Shown here piece by piece: positions 7,379-14,390 of a stretch of DNA of 33,363 nucleotides (position 1 is its first letter; each line of letters starts with the position of its first letter). Origin of the DNA: Burkholderiales bacterium (lineage in GTDB: Bacteria; Pseudomonadota; Gammaproteobacteria; Burkholderiales; Burkholderiaceae_C); NCBI GenBank assembly GCA_025352345.1, contig JANXTP010000090.1:1-33363 (forward strand). Reading direction: 5' to 3'. Position numbers and translations under genes: made by a program. The notes below the pieces were generated by a model that searched no databases, was not told where the DNA came from, and saw only the letters and a program-made list of their open reading frames with translations.

Positions 7379-8041
7379 ATGCCGAAAACCCCCACCGCCT
7401 GCGCGCAGCCCCCACACCGTGTGCGGGTTTGGTGCCGGGGGACGGCGGTGATCGGCCTGGTCACAGCCGCAGTCTGCTGGCAGCCGCTGGCGGTGGCCGC
7501 CCCCGCCGAGGGCCCGCCCGATGCAGTGACACGCTTGCTAATCGACCGTGGCCTGCTGGCTGCCGACACGACCAGCGTCGCGCCCACGCTGGCGCAGAAG
7601 CTACGCGACGGCGCCTCCGACATGGTGCTGACCGCGATGAACTTCCTCGGTGTGCCCTACCGGCGCGGCGGAACGACCGAGGCCACCGGCTTCGATTGCA
7701 GCGGCTTCACCCGCCACATATTCGAGATGAGCCTGGGCCTGGTGCTGCCGCGCCGCGCCAACGAGCAGGCGAACGCGGCAGGGCTGACGAAGGTCGGACG
7801 TGACGAGTTGCGCCCTGGCGACCTGGTGTTTTTCAACACGATGCGGCGCGCCTTCTCGCATGTGGGCATCTACGTTGGCGACGGCAAGTTCATCCATTCG
7901 CCAGCCGCCGGCGGCGCGGTGCGTGTCGATGACATGCGCTACGCCTACTGGAGCCAGCGCTTCAACGGCGCCCGACGCGCCGGGCCCGCGATCGAGCTGG
8001 TGCCCCAGGCCGCGGCGCAAACCGGAGCCGGCGCTCGCTGA
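7379..8041 (+). CDS. Exported C40 (NlpC/P60) peptidoglycan endopeptidase
   Basis: A 220-residue secreted cysteine peptidase expected to cut the stem peptides of peptidoglycan. The NlpC/P60 domain fills the C-terminal half: catalytic Cys107 in TGFDCSGFTRHIF, His161 in FSHVGIYVG, and a third polar residue His173 in GKFIHSPAAGG, with the RPGDLVFF strand between. Residues 21-43 (hydrophobic, ending AVAAPA) form a signal peptide, but the ATG start gives a long 20-residue n-region. GTG at 7421 (MRVWCRGTAVIG) would give a more typical signal sequence; neither start has a Shine-Dalgarno. The gene diverges from acuI and precedes moaA by 60 bp. Confidence 0.9.
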   Translation: MPKTPTACAQPPHRVRVWCRGTAVIGLVTAAVCWQPLAVAAPAEGPPDAVTRLLIDRGLLAADTTSVAPTLAQKLRDGASDMVLTAMNFLGVPYRRGGTTEATGFDCSGFTRHIFEMSLGLVLPRRANEQANAAGLTKVGRDELRPGDLVFFNTMRRAFSHVGIYVGDGKFIHSPAAGGAVRVDDMRYAYWSQRFNGARRAGPAIELVPQAAAQTGAGAR

Positions 8042-8101
8042 ATCACCCGCGCCGCTGACCGCAAAGGCCGCGGCCCGCAGCCCTGCGTTCACAATTCGGC
8101 A

Positions 8102-9229
8102 ATGGTTGAGAAAGTGATTCCGTTGGCCGATCACCGCTATGCGTCGGCCGTGCCGATCATCCCGGCGGATCTCACTGCGCCGATCGGATCGCTGCGCGAC
8201 CAGCTCGCCCGCCCGCTGCGCGACCTGCGCATCTCGGTCACCGACCGCTGCAACTTCCGCTGCAGTTACTGCATGCCGAAAGCGGTGTTCGACCCGCGCT
8301 ACGACTTCCTGCCGCACAGCTCGCTGCTGAGCTTCGAGGAGATCACCCGGCTGGCACGGCTGTTCGTGGCGCACGGCGTGCACAAGATCCGGCTGACCGG
8401 CGGCGAGCCGCTGCTGCGCAAGGGCCTCGACCAATTGGTGCACCGGCTGAGCGAACTGCGCACACCCGAGGGCCAAGCGGTCGATCTGACGCTGACCACC
8501 AACGCCTCGCTGCTGGCGAAGAAGGCGCAGGCCTTGCGCGATGCGGGCCTGCAGCGCATCACCATCAGCCTCGATGCGCTCGACGACGCGGTGTTCCGGC
8601 GCATGAACGACATGGACTTTCCAGTCGCCGAGGTGCTCAAAGGCATCGAGGCCGCCGAGCGCGCGGGTCTCGGGCCGATCAAGGTCAACATGGTGGTCAA
8701 GCGCGGCACCAACGACCACGAGATCCTGCCGATGGCGGCGCACTTCCGGCGCACGAAGGTGGTGCTGCGCTTCATCGAGTACATGGACGTGGGCGCCACC
8801 AACGGCTGGCGCATGGACGAGGTGCTGCCGTCGGCCGAGATGATCGCGCGGATCAACGCGGCGTATCCGCTGGAAGCACTTCAGGCGAACGACAGCGGCG
8901 AGACCGCGCAGCGTTGGCGATACCGGGACGGTGCAGGCGAGATCGGCGTGATATCAAGCGTCACGCAAGCCTTCTGCCGCGACTGCAACCGCGCGCGGCT
9001 GTCCACCGAAGGCAAGCTGTTCCTGTGCCTGTTCGCCACCCACGGCCACGACCTGCGCGCGCTGCTGCGCGGTGGGGCAGGTGATTTGGAGATCGCCAGC
9101 GCGATCGGCTTGGTGTGGCAGCAGCGCGGGGACCGGTATTCGGAGTTGCGGGCCGCAGGCAATGACACCGCAACTGGCGCCGATGGCTCTGGGCCGCGTC
9201 GCGTCGAGATGCATTACATCGGCGGGTAG
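8102..9229 (+). CDS. moaA: GTP 3',8-cyclase MoaA (molybdenum cofactor step 1)
   Basis: Radical SAM enzyme that rearranges GTP to 3',8-cyclo-7,8-dihydro-GTP, the first step of molybdopterin synthesis. It has two iron-sulfur sites: the N-terminal CNFRCSYC (Cys50, Cys54, Cys57) for SAM cleavage, and the C-terminal Cys292, Cys295, Cys309 in FCRDCNRARLSTEGKLFLC that binds the substrate GTP. LTGGEPLLRKG is the SAM-binding GGEP motif and the protein ends in the catalytically needed Gly-Gly. Its 375 residues are slightly longer than the usual 330-370 because of about 30 extra N-terminal residues and a Gly/Ala/Thr-rich stretch near the end. It heads a likely operon with the small gene and mobA downstream. 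Confidence 0.97.
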   Translation: MVEKVIPLADHRYASAVPIIPADLTAPIGSLRDQLARPLRDLRISVTDRCNFRCSYCMPKAVFDPRYDFLPHSSLLSFEEITRLARLFVAHGVHKIRLTGGEPLLRKGLDQLVHRLSELRTPEGQAVDLTLTTNASLLAKKAQALRDAGLQRITISLDALDDAVFRRMNDMDFPVAEVLKGIEAAERAGLGPIKVNMVVKRGTNDHEILPMAAHFRRTKVVLRFIEYMDVGATNGWRMDEVLPSAEMIARINAAYPLEALQANDSGETAQRWRYRDGAGEIGVISSVTQAFCRDCNRARLSTEGKLFLCLFATHGHDLRALLRGGAGDLEIASAIGLVWQQRGDRYSELRAAGNDTATGADGSGPRRVEMHYIGG

Positions 9230-9236
9230 GCCCCTC

Positions 9237-9548
9237 ATGAATTGCAGCATGTGGAGGTCTGGTCGCGAGCAAGTGTCTTATGAAGAAAGCTCGCTCTGCT
9301 GCGACTTCACATGCACGTATCCGCGTAACGGTCAGCCTCAATGTTTCTACCTGATTGACCGGACGACGGAAAATGAAGTCGAACGCAAGCTCACGCCGAA
9401 CGAACTGGCGCGCATCGAAATTTGCCCCCGAGACGACCTGCCCACTCGAAGGTTTCCTCGCTTCAAGATCGGCAGTCAAGAACTGATGGTTGTTCGCGGT
9501 CAATCACTCCGAGAACTTGGTGGTCACCCGCGGCATTTCGCAAGCTAA
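9237..9548 (+). CDS. Small cysteine-rich protein of unknown function, between moaA and mobA
   Basis: I do not recognise this 103-residue protein. It begins 7 bp after the moaA stop, with AGG about 6 nt before its ATG, and its TAA overlaps the mobA ATG (TAATG), which argues that it is a translated cistron coupled to mobA. Six cysteines lie in the N-terminal two-thirds (3, 21, 22, 26, 36, 63), including a CC-x3-C-x9-C cluster that could bind metal. The C-terminal half is Arg/Glu-rich and soluble, with no membrane segment or signal peptide. Its DNA is close to 53% G+C by eye, clearly below the flanking moaA and mobA, suggesting recent acquisition. ATG 9249 is an alternative start. Confidence 0.65.
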   Translation: MNCSMWRSGREQVSYEESSLCCDFTCTYPRNGQPQCFYLIDRTTENEVERKLTPNELARIEICPRDDLPTRRFPRFKIGSQELMVVRGQSLRELGGHPRHFAS

Positions 9549-10210
9549 TGATCCCCACTGAACACATCACTGGTCTGATCCTGGCCGGCGGCCGGGGCAG
9601 CCGGATGGGTGGGGTCGACAAGGGTTTGCAGAACCACTGGGGCATTCCGCTCGCGCTGCATGCCATGCAGAGGCTGTCGCCGCAGGTCGGCACGGTGATG
9701 ATCAGTGCCAACCGCCACCTCGACACCTACGCGTCGTTGGGCGTTCCGGTGTGGCCCGACGCGATGCCCGACTACGCCGGGCCACTCGCGGGCGTTCTCG
9801 CAGGGCTGGAACACTGCGACACGCCCTACTTGGTGACGGTGCCCTGCGACACGCCGAACTTTCCGACCGATCTGGTCGCGCGGCTGGCGGTTGGTTTGAT
9901 CGCAAAGGACACGCAGATCGCGATGGCCGCGACGCGCGATGGTGATGGCGCGCAGGCGCAGCCTGTGTTCTGCCTGATGACGTGCAGCCTGAAAGACAGC
10001 CTGATCGAATTCATCGCCAGCGGCCAGCGCCAGGTCGAGCGCTGGACGGCTTTGCACCGCTGTGCCACGGTGCTGTTCGACGACGTGGCCGCTTTTGCCA
10101 ACGCCAACACCGCACAAGAGCTACACCAGTTACAGACGGCTGCGATGACGCCGGGCGTGATTCAAACCGGCGACCGGGACAATGTGCTCCCGTTCGCCGG
10201 CCTTGCCTGA
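9548..10210 (+). CDS. mobA: Molybdenum cofactor guanylyltransferase MobA
   Basis: Transfers GMP from GTP to molybdopterin-Mo to form the bis-MGD cofactor used by DMSO-reductase family enzymes such as nitrate reductase and formate dehydrogenase. The nucleotidyltransferase signature LILAGGRGSRMGGVDKGL is at residues 10-27, followed by VTVPCDTPNFPTDL with the metal-binding aspartate. The length, 220 residues, is slightly above the usual 190-210. The frame is open upstream, but ATG 9548 is supported by alignment to the family start and by the TAATG overlap with the preceding small gene, which implies translational coupling. It converges with ppsA, only 6 bp apart and without a terminator hairpin. 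Confidence 0.95.
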   Translation: MIPTEHITGLILAGGRGSRMGGVDKGLQNHWGIPLALHAMQRLSPQVGTVMISANRHLDTYASLGVPVWPDAMPDYAGPLAGVLAGLEHCDTPYLVTVPCDTPNFPTDLVARLAVGLIAKDTQIAMAATRDGDGAQAQPVFCLMTCSLKDSLIEFIASGQRQVERWTALHRCATVLFDDVAAFANANTAQELHQLQTAAMTPGVIQTGDRDNVLPFAGLA

Positions 10211-10216
10211 AAAGCG

Positions 10217-12625
10217 TCAGCGCTTCGCCAGCCGCTGCCAGGTCTCGACGACGGTGTCGGGGTTCAGCGAGATCGACACGATGCCTTCGGCCGCCAGCCA
10301 GTCGGCAAAGTCAGGGTGATCGCTCGGGCCCTGGCCGCAGATGCCGACGTACTTGCCCACCGCACGGCAGGCCGCGATGGCGCGTGAAATCATCGCCTTG
10401 ACGGCCGGATCGCGCTCGTCGAAGTCGCGCGCCAGCAGCTCCATGCCGGAGTCGCGGTCCAGGCCCAGCGTCAGCTGCGTCAGGTCGTTCGAGCCGATCG
10501 ACATGCCGTCGAAGTACTCGAGGAACTGCTCGGCCAGGATCGCGTTGCTCGGGATCTCGCACATCATGATCACGCGCAGGTCGTCGGTGCCGCCGAGTGC
10601 CGCGCGCTTCAGACCCCGCTCAGCCAGCATCTCGGTGACGCGCTTGGCTTGACCCAAGGTGCGTACGAACGGGATCATGATCTCGACGTTGCACAGGCCC
10701 ATGTCGTTGCGCACCCGCTTGAGCGCCTCGCACTCCATCGCGAAGGCTTCTCCGAATTCCTCGCTGACGTAGCGCGACGCGCCGCGGAAGCCAAGCATCG
10801 GGTTCTCTTCTTCCGGCTCATAGCGTGAGCCACCGATCAGCTTGCGGTACTCGTTGCACTTGAAGTCGCTCAGGCGCACGATCACCGGCTTCGGCCAGAA
10901 GGCCGCCGCGATGGTGGCGACACCTTCGACCAGCTTGTCGACGTAAAACGCTCGCGGCGACGCATGGCCGCGCGCCACCGATTCGACCGCCTTCTTCAGA
11001 TCGAGGTCGATGTTCGGGTAGTCGAGGATCGCCTTCGGGTGGACGCCAATGTTGTTGTTGATGATGAATTCGAGCCGCGCCAGGCCGACGCCGCTGTTGG
11101 GCATTTGCGCGAAGTCGAAGGCGAGCTGCGGGTTGCCCACGTTCATCATGATCTTGATCGGGCAGTACGGCAGTTCGCCGCGCACCACGTCGCTGATCTC
11201 GGTCTCCAGCAGGCCGTCGTAGACGTAGCCGGTGTCGCCCTCTGAACAGGCCACCGTCACCAGCGCGCCGTCCTTCAAGGTGTCGGTGGCGTCGCCGCAG
11301 CCGACCACCGCCGGCACGCCGAGCTCGCGAGCGATGATGGCCGCATGGCAGGTTCGGCCACCGCGGTTGGTGACGATCGCGCTGGCGCGCTTCATCACCG
11401 GCTCCCAGTTCGGATCGGTCATGTCGGCGACCAGCACGTCGCCGGGCTGTACCGTGTCCATGTCGGCCAGGCTGTGCACGATGCGCACCGGGCCAGTACC
11501 GATCTTCTGGCCGATCGCGCGGCCTTCAGCGAGCACCGTGCCAGTGGACTTCAACTTGTAGCGCTGTTCCAGCTTGCCTTCGGACTGGCTCTTCACCGTC
11601 TCGGGGCGCGCCTGCAGGATGTAGAGCTTGCCGTCACTGCCGTCCTTGCCCCATTCAATGTCCATTGGGCGGCCGTAGTGCTGCTCAATGATCAGCGCGT
11701 AGTGCGCCAGCTCGGCCACGTCGGCGTCGGTCAGAGAATAGCGGTTGCGCAGTTCCGGCGCGGTGTCTACCGTTGAGACCAGCTTGCCGGTGGCGGCGCG
11801 GTCGGCAGCGCTGGCGAACTCCATCTTGATCAGCTTCGAGCCCAGGTTGCGGCGGATGATGGCCGGCTTGCCCGCACGCAGCATCGGCTTGTGGACGTAG
11901 AACTCGTCCGGGTTCACGGCACCCTGCACCACCGTTTCACCGAGGCCATAGCTGGAGGTGATGAACACCACGTCCTTGAAGCCGCTTTCGGTGTCGATGG
12001 TGAACATCACACCGGCCGACCCGAGGTCAGAGCGCACCATGCGCTGCACGCCGGCCGACAAGGCCACTTCGGCATGCGCGTAGCCCTTGTGCACCCGGTA
12101 GCTGATGGCGCGGTCGTTGTAGAGGCTCGCGAACACCTCCTTCATCTTGTGCAACACGTCGTCGATGCCGACCACGTTCAGGAAGGTCTCCTGCTGGCCG
12201 GCAAAACTGGCATCTGGCAGGTCTTCGGCAGTGGCCGATGAGCGAACCGCGAAAGACGCGCCGGGGTTGCCCGCAGTCAGCGCCTCGAAATGATGGCGGA
12301 TGGCCTGGCCCAAGTCGGCAGGAAACGGGGTGTCTTCGATCCACTGGCGAATTTGTGCACCCGCCTCGGCGAGCGCTCGCACGTCGTCGGTGTTCAGCGT
12401 TTTCAGGTGCGCCTCGATGCGCGTGGCCAGGCCGTTGTGCGCCAGGAACTGCCGAAAGGCGTGCGCCGTGGTAGCGAAGCCACCAGGGACCCGCACGCCG
12501 GTGGCCGACAACTGACTGATCATTTCGCCGAGCGAGGCGTTCTTGCCGCCCACCGACTCGACGTCGGTCATCCTCAAGTGTTCAAGCGGTACGACCAGCG
12601 CGGTCGCCAGGTTCTGGGTTGACAT
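10217..12625 (-). CDS. ppsA: Phosphoenolpyruvate synthase PpsA
   Basis: Converts pyruvate, ATP and water to phosphoenolpyruvate, AMP and phosphate, the entry to gluconeogenesis from lactate, pyruvate or alanine. The 802-residue protein has the full three-domain order: N-terminal ATP-grasp (VGGKNASLGEM near the start, FAVRSSATAEDLPDASFAGQ), the central swivelling domain with catalytic histidine in GGRTCHAAIIARELG, and the C-terminal PEP/pyruvate TIM barrel with IGSNDLTQLTLGLDRDS and GICGQGPSDHPDF. An upstream in-frame extension is ignored because ATG 12625 has GGAG 8 nt upstream and matches the family N-terminus. Divergent ppsR encodes the enzyme that switches PpsA on and off by phosphorylation. 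Confidence 0.97.
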   Translation of the reverse strand: MSTQNLATALVVPLEHLRMTDVESVGGKNASLGEMISQLSATGVRVPGGFATTAHAFRQFLAHNGLATRIEAHLKTLNTDDVRALAEAGAQIRQWIEDTPFPADLGQAIRHHFEALTAGNPGASFAVRSSATAEDLPDASFAGQQETFLNVVGIDDVLHKMKEVFASLYNDRAISYRVHKGYAHAEVALSAGVQRMVRSDLGSAGVMFTIDTESGFKDVVFITSSYGLGETVVQGAVNPDEFYVHKPMLRAGKPAIIRRNLGSKLIKMEFASAADRAATGKLVSTVDTAPELRNRYSLTDADVAELAHYALIIEQHYGRPMDIEWGKDGSDGKLYILQARPETVKSQSEGKLEQRYKLKSTGTVLAEGRAIGQKIGTGPVRIVHSLADMDTVQPGDVLVADMTDPNWEPVMKRASAIVTNRGGRTCHAAIIARELGVPAVVGCGDATDTLKDGALVTVACSEGDTGYVYDGLLETEISDVVRGELPYCPIKIMMNVGNPQLAFDFAQMPNSGVGLARLEFIINNNIGVHPKAILDYPNIDLDLKKAVESVARGHASPRAFYVDKLVEGVATIAAAFWPKPVIVRLSDFKCNEYRKLIGGSRYEPEEENPMLGFRGASRYVSEEFGEAFAMECEALKRVRNDMGLCNVEIMIPFVRTLGQAKRVTEMLAERGLKRAALGGTDDLRVIMMCEIPSNAILAEQFLEYFDGMSIGSNDLTQLTLGLDRDSGMELLARDFDERDPAVKAMISRAIAACRAVGKYVGICGQGPSDHPDFADWLAAEGIVSISLNPDTVVETWQRLAKR

Positions 12626-12778
12626 GGAAAAGCTCCGTGATGTGAAAAACCAGTGCCGCCTGCGAGGCATGTGCGGGGCCCGAGCGAGGCTTCGAGGGCA
12701 ACCATCCACCACCGCAAACATCGGAGGCATCGACTGCGTGCGACGGGTGGCGAAGTGGCAGCAACATGGGCAGGAGAC

Positions 12779-12802
12779 TTTCAACCGAGTTTACGGTTGA
12801 AA
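12779..12802. promoter_or_regulatory. Perfect inverted repeat in the ppsA-ppsR divergent region
   Basis: TTTCAACCG (12779-12787) and CGGTTGAAA (12794-12802) are exact 9-bp inverted repeats around a 6-bp centre. A TATGAT that could be the ppsR -10 follows at 12807-12812, so the repeat would overlap the -35 position of ppsR and lie upstream of ppsA. It looks like a dimeric regulator site; no T-run makes it a terminator. Confidence 0.5.
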
Positions 12803-12845
12803 TCCCTATGATGTGGTTGGTTACCCCCTTGAGAGGTCTGCCCAC

Positions 12846-13667
12846 ATGTCGAACCGCACAGTCTTCTTCGTCTCCGACGGCACGGGCATCACCGCCGAGA
12901 CCTTTGGCAACTCGATCCTGAACCAGTTCTCGATCCGGCCGCACCATGTGCGCCGACCGTTCATCGACAGCGTCGACAAGGCGCACCAGGTGATGCGCGA
13001 GATCAACCATGCTGCCGAGGTTGAGGGCTGCAAGCCCATCGTCTTCGTGACGCTGATCGACCCCGCGGCGCAGACCATCTTCAAGGAGAGCTGCGCCGGC
13101 CTGGTGCTCGACCTGTTCAACACCTTCATCGAGCCGCTGGAGGCGGAATTCGGCGTCAAGTCCAACCACCGGGTCGGGCGCTTCTCCGATGTGTCGAAAA
13201 GCCAGGAGTACACCGACCGCATCGAGGCGATCAACTTCTCGCTCGCCCACGACGATGGCCAGTCGTCGAAGAACCTGCTGTCGGCCGACGTGATCCTGGT
13301 CGGTGTCAGCCGCAGCGGCAAGACGCCAACCTCGCTGTACCTGGCCATGCAGCACGGCATCAAGGCGGCCAATTGCCCATTGATCCCGGAGGATTTCGAC
13401 CGCGGTCACATCCCGCCGGCCCTGGAGCCTTACAAGAAAAAATGCTTCGGCCTGACGATTGATCCGGTGCGGCTGAACCAGATCCGCACCGAACGCCGCC
13501 CCGACAGCACCTACGCCTCGCTGAACAACTGCCGCTACGAGGTGCGCGCCGCCGAGACGATGATGCGCAAGGCCGGTATCGCCTGGCTGTCGTCGACGCA
13601 CAAATCGATCGAGGAAATCGCCACCACCATCCTGCGCGACATTCGGCCGGATCGGCTGATGTATTGA
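12846..13667 (+). CDS. ppsR: PEP synthase regulatory protein PpsR (kinase/pyrophosphorylase)
   Basis: Bifunctional DUF299-family protein that phosphorylates PpsA with ADP, inactivating it, and restores it by phosphate-dependent removal of the phosphate. The 273-residue length is standard. Landmarks are the N-terminal VFFVSDGTGITAE, the nucleotide-binding loop VGVSRSGKTPTSLYLA in the middle, and the C-terminal region NNCRYEVRAAETMMRK then ISSTHKSIEEIA-like sequence WLSSTHKSIEEIA. An earlier in-frame ATG exists, but ATG 12846 follows GAGAGG by 9 nt and matches the family start. Its divergence from ppsA is the expected arrangement and makes the assignment as PpsR, rather than the PPDK regulator, secure. 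Confidence 0.96.
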   Translation: MSNRTVFFVSDGTGITAETFGNSILNQFSIRPHHVRRPFIDSVDKAHQVMREINHAAEVEGCKPIVFVTLIDPAAQTIFKESCAGLVLDLFNTFIEPLEAEFGVKSNHRVGRFSDVSKSQEYTDRIEAINFSLAHDDGQSSKNLLSADVILVGVSRSGKTPTSLYLAMQHGIKAANCPLIPEDFDRGHIPPALEPYKKKCFGLTIDPVRLNQIRTERRPDSTYASLNNCRYEVRAAETMMRKAGIAWLSSTHKSIEEIATTILRDIRPDRLMY

Positions 13668-13685
13668 TCAACAACCGAATAAAGT

Positions 13686-13720
13686 TGATATCATGATATC
13701 TTCTGTATCGGGAGATATCA
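13686..13720. promoter_or_regulatory. Triple operator box upstream of the toxin-antitoxin genes
   Basis: Three 8-bp boxes precede the antitoxin start: TGATATCA (13686-13693), TGATATCT (13694-13701) and AGATATCA (13713-13720). The first two abut; the second and third are exact inverted repeats separated by 11 bp. TATCAT (13689-13694) inside the boxes could be the -10. FitAB of Neisseria binds similar inverted boxes, so autoregulation by the FitA-FitB complex is the natural reading. Confidence 0.65.
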
Positions 13721-13969
13721 GTGGCCCAGTTCACCGTCAGAAACCTCGAAGAGGATTTAAAGACTCGCCTCAAGCGCCGAGCGGCACGGCATGGTGCCAG
13801 CATGGAAGAGGAAGTGCGCCAGATCCTGCGCAATGCGGTCAAGGACGAGACCCCTCCCGCCGCTCGGCTGGGCAGCCGCATCGCGGCGCGCTTTGCCAAG
13901 GTCGGCCTCGCCCAGCCCTTGCCTGAGTTGAAGGGTCAGCCGGTGCGGCCGGTGCGCTTCGGCGAATGA
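13721..13969 (+). CDS. FitA/VapB-type antitoxin (ribbon-helix-helix)
   Basis: An 82-residue antitoxin. The N-terminal third, QFTVRNLEEDLKTRLKRRA, is a ribbon-helix-helix DNA-binding strand and helix, continued by GASMEEEVRQILRNAV, a pattern shared with FitA and Arc. The C-terminal tail, rich in Pro and Arg, is where such antitoxins thread into the toxin's active site; the RFAKVGLAQPLPEL part is the likely contact. The start is GTG 13721 with GGGAG 6 nt upstream. Its stop overlaps the toxin ATG (ATGA), so the two are translated together. The promoter region carries three palindromic boxes. Confidence 0.9.
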   Translation: MAQFTVRNLEEDLKTRLKRRAARHGASMEEEVRQILRNAVKDETPPAARLGSRIAARFAKVGLAQPLPELKGQPVRPVRFGE

Positions 13970-14382
13970 TCATCCTCGACACCAATGTGTTGTCGGAGCT
14001 GATGCGCAGCGCGCCCGACCCAGCCGTCGTGGCCTGGCTCGATGGGCAGGCCGCCGAATCGGTCTGGCTCACCAGCATCACCTTGTTTGAGGCGCGCATG
14101 GGCTTGGCGCTGCTGCCCAGCGGCAAACGCCGCCGTGCGCTCGAAGACAGTTTCGAGCAGTTGCTGGCGCAGGAACTCGAACACCGCGTGCTGCCCTTCG
14201 ACGCAGAGGCCGCAGCGCAGGCGGCCTTGCTCGGCGCAGCGCGCCAGCAGGCCGGACGCGTCGCCGACATGCGCGACACACAGATCGCCGGTATCGCGAT
14301 GGCCCGCCGGGCCACGCTCGCCACACGCAATCTGAAGCATTTCGACGACCTGACGACACCGGTGTTCAACCCTTGGGGTTGA
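13966..14382 (+). CDS. FitB/VapC-type PIN-domain ribonuclease toxin
   Basis: A 138-residue PIN-domain toxin expected to cut RNA in a magnesium-dependent way when its antitoxin is lost. The conserved acidic residues match the FitB numbering: Asp5 in MIILDTNVLSELMR, Glu42 in ITLFEARMGL, and Asp104 in VADMRDTQIAGIA; the C-terminal ATRNLKHFDDL is the usual family ending. The residue at FitB position 122 reads Asn here, while two aspartates follow at 127-128. It overlaps the antitoxin by 4 bp and lies 8 bp before the flavoprotein gene, so it may be part of a longer transcript. All core residues seem intact, so it is probably functional. Confidence 0.92.
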   Translation: MIILDTNVLSELMRSAPDPAVVAWLDGQAAESVWLTSITLFEARMGLALLPSGKRRRALEDSFEQLLAQELEHRVLPFDAEAAAQAALLGAARQQAGRVADMRDTQIAGIAMARRATLATRNLKHFDDLTTPVFNPWG

Positions 14383-14390
14383 ATCCGCCG

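Noticed and set aside
7601..8743. A 380-codon minus-strand frame opposite the NlpC/P60 gene and moaA
   Set aside because: Antisense of two firmly identified genes with Arg/His/Ala-biased composition.
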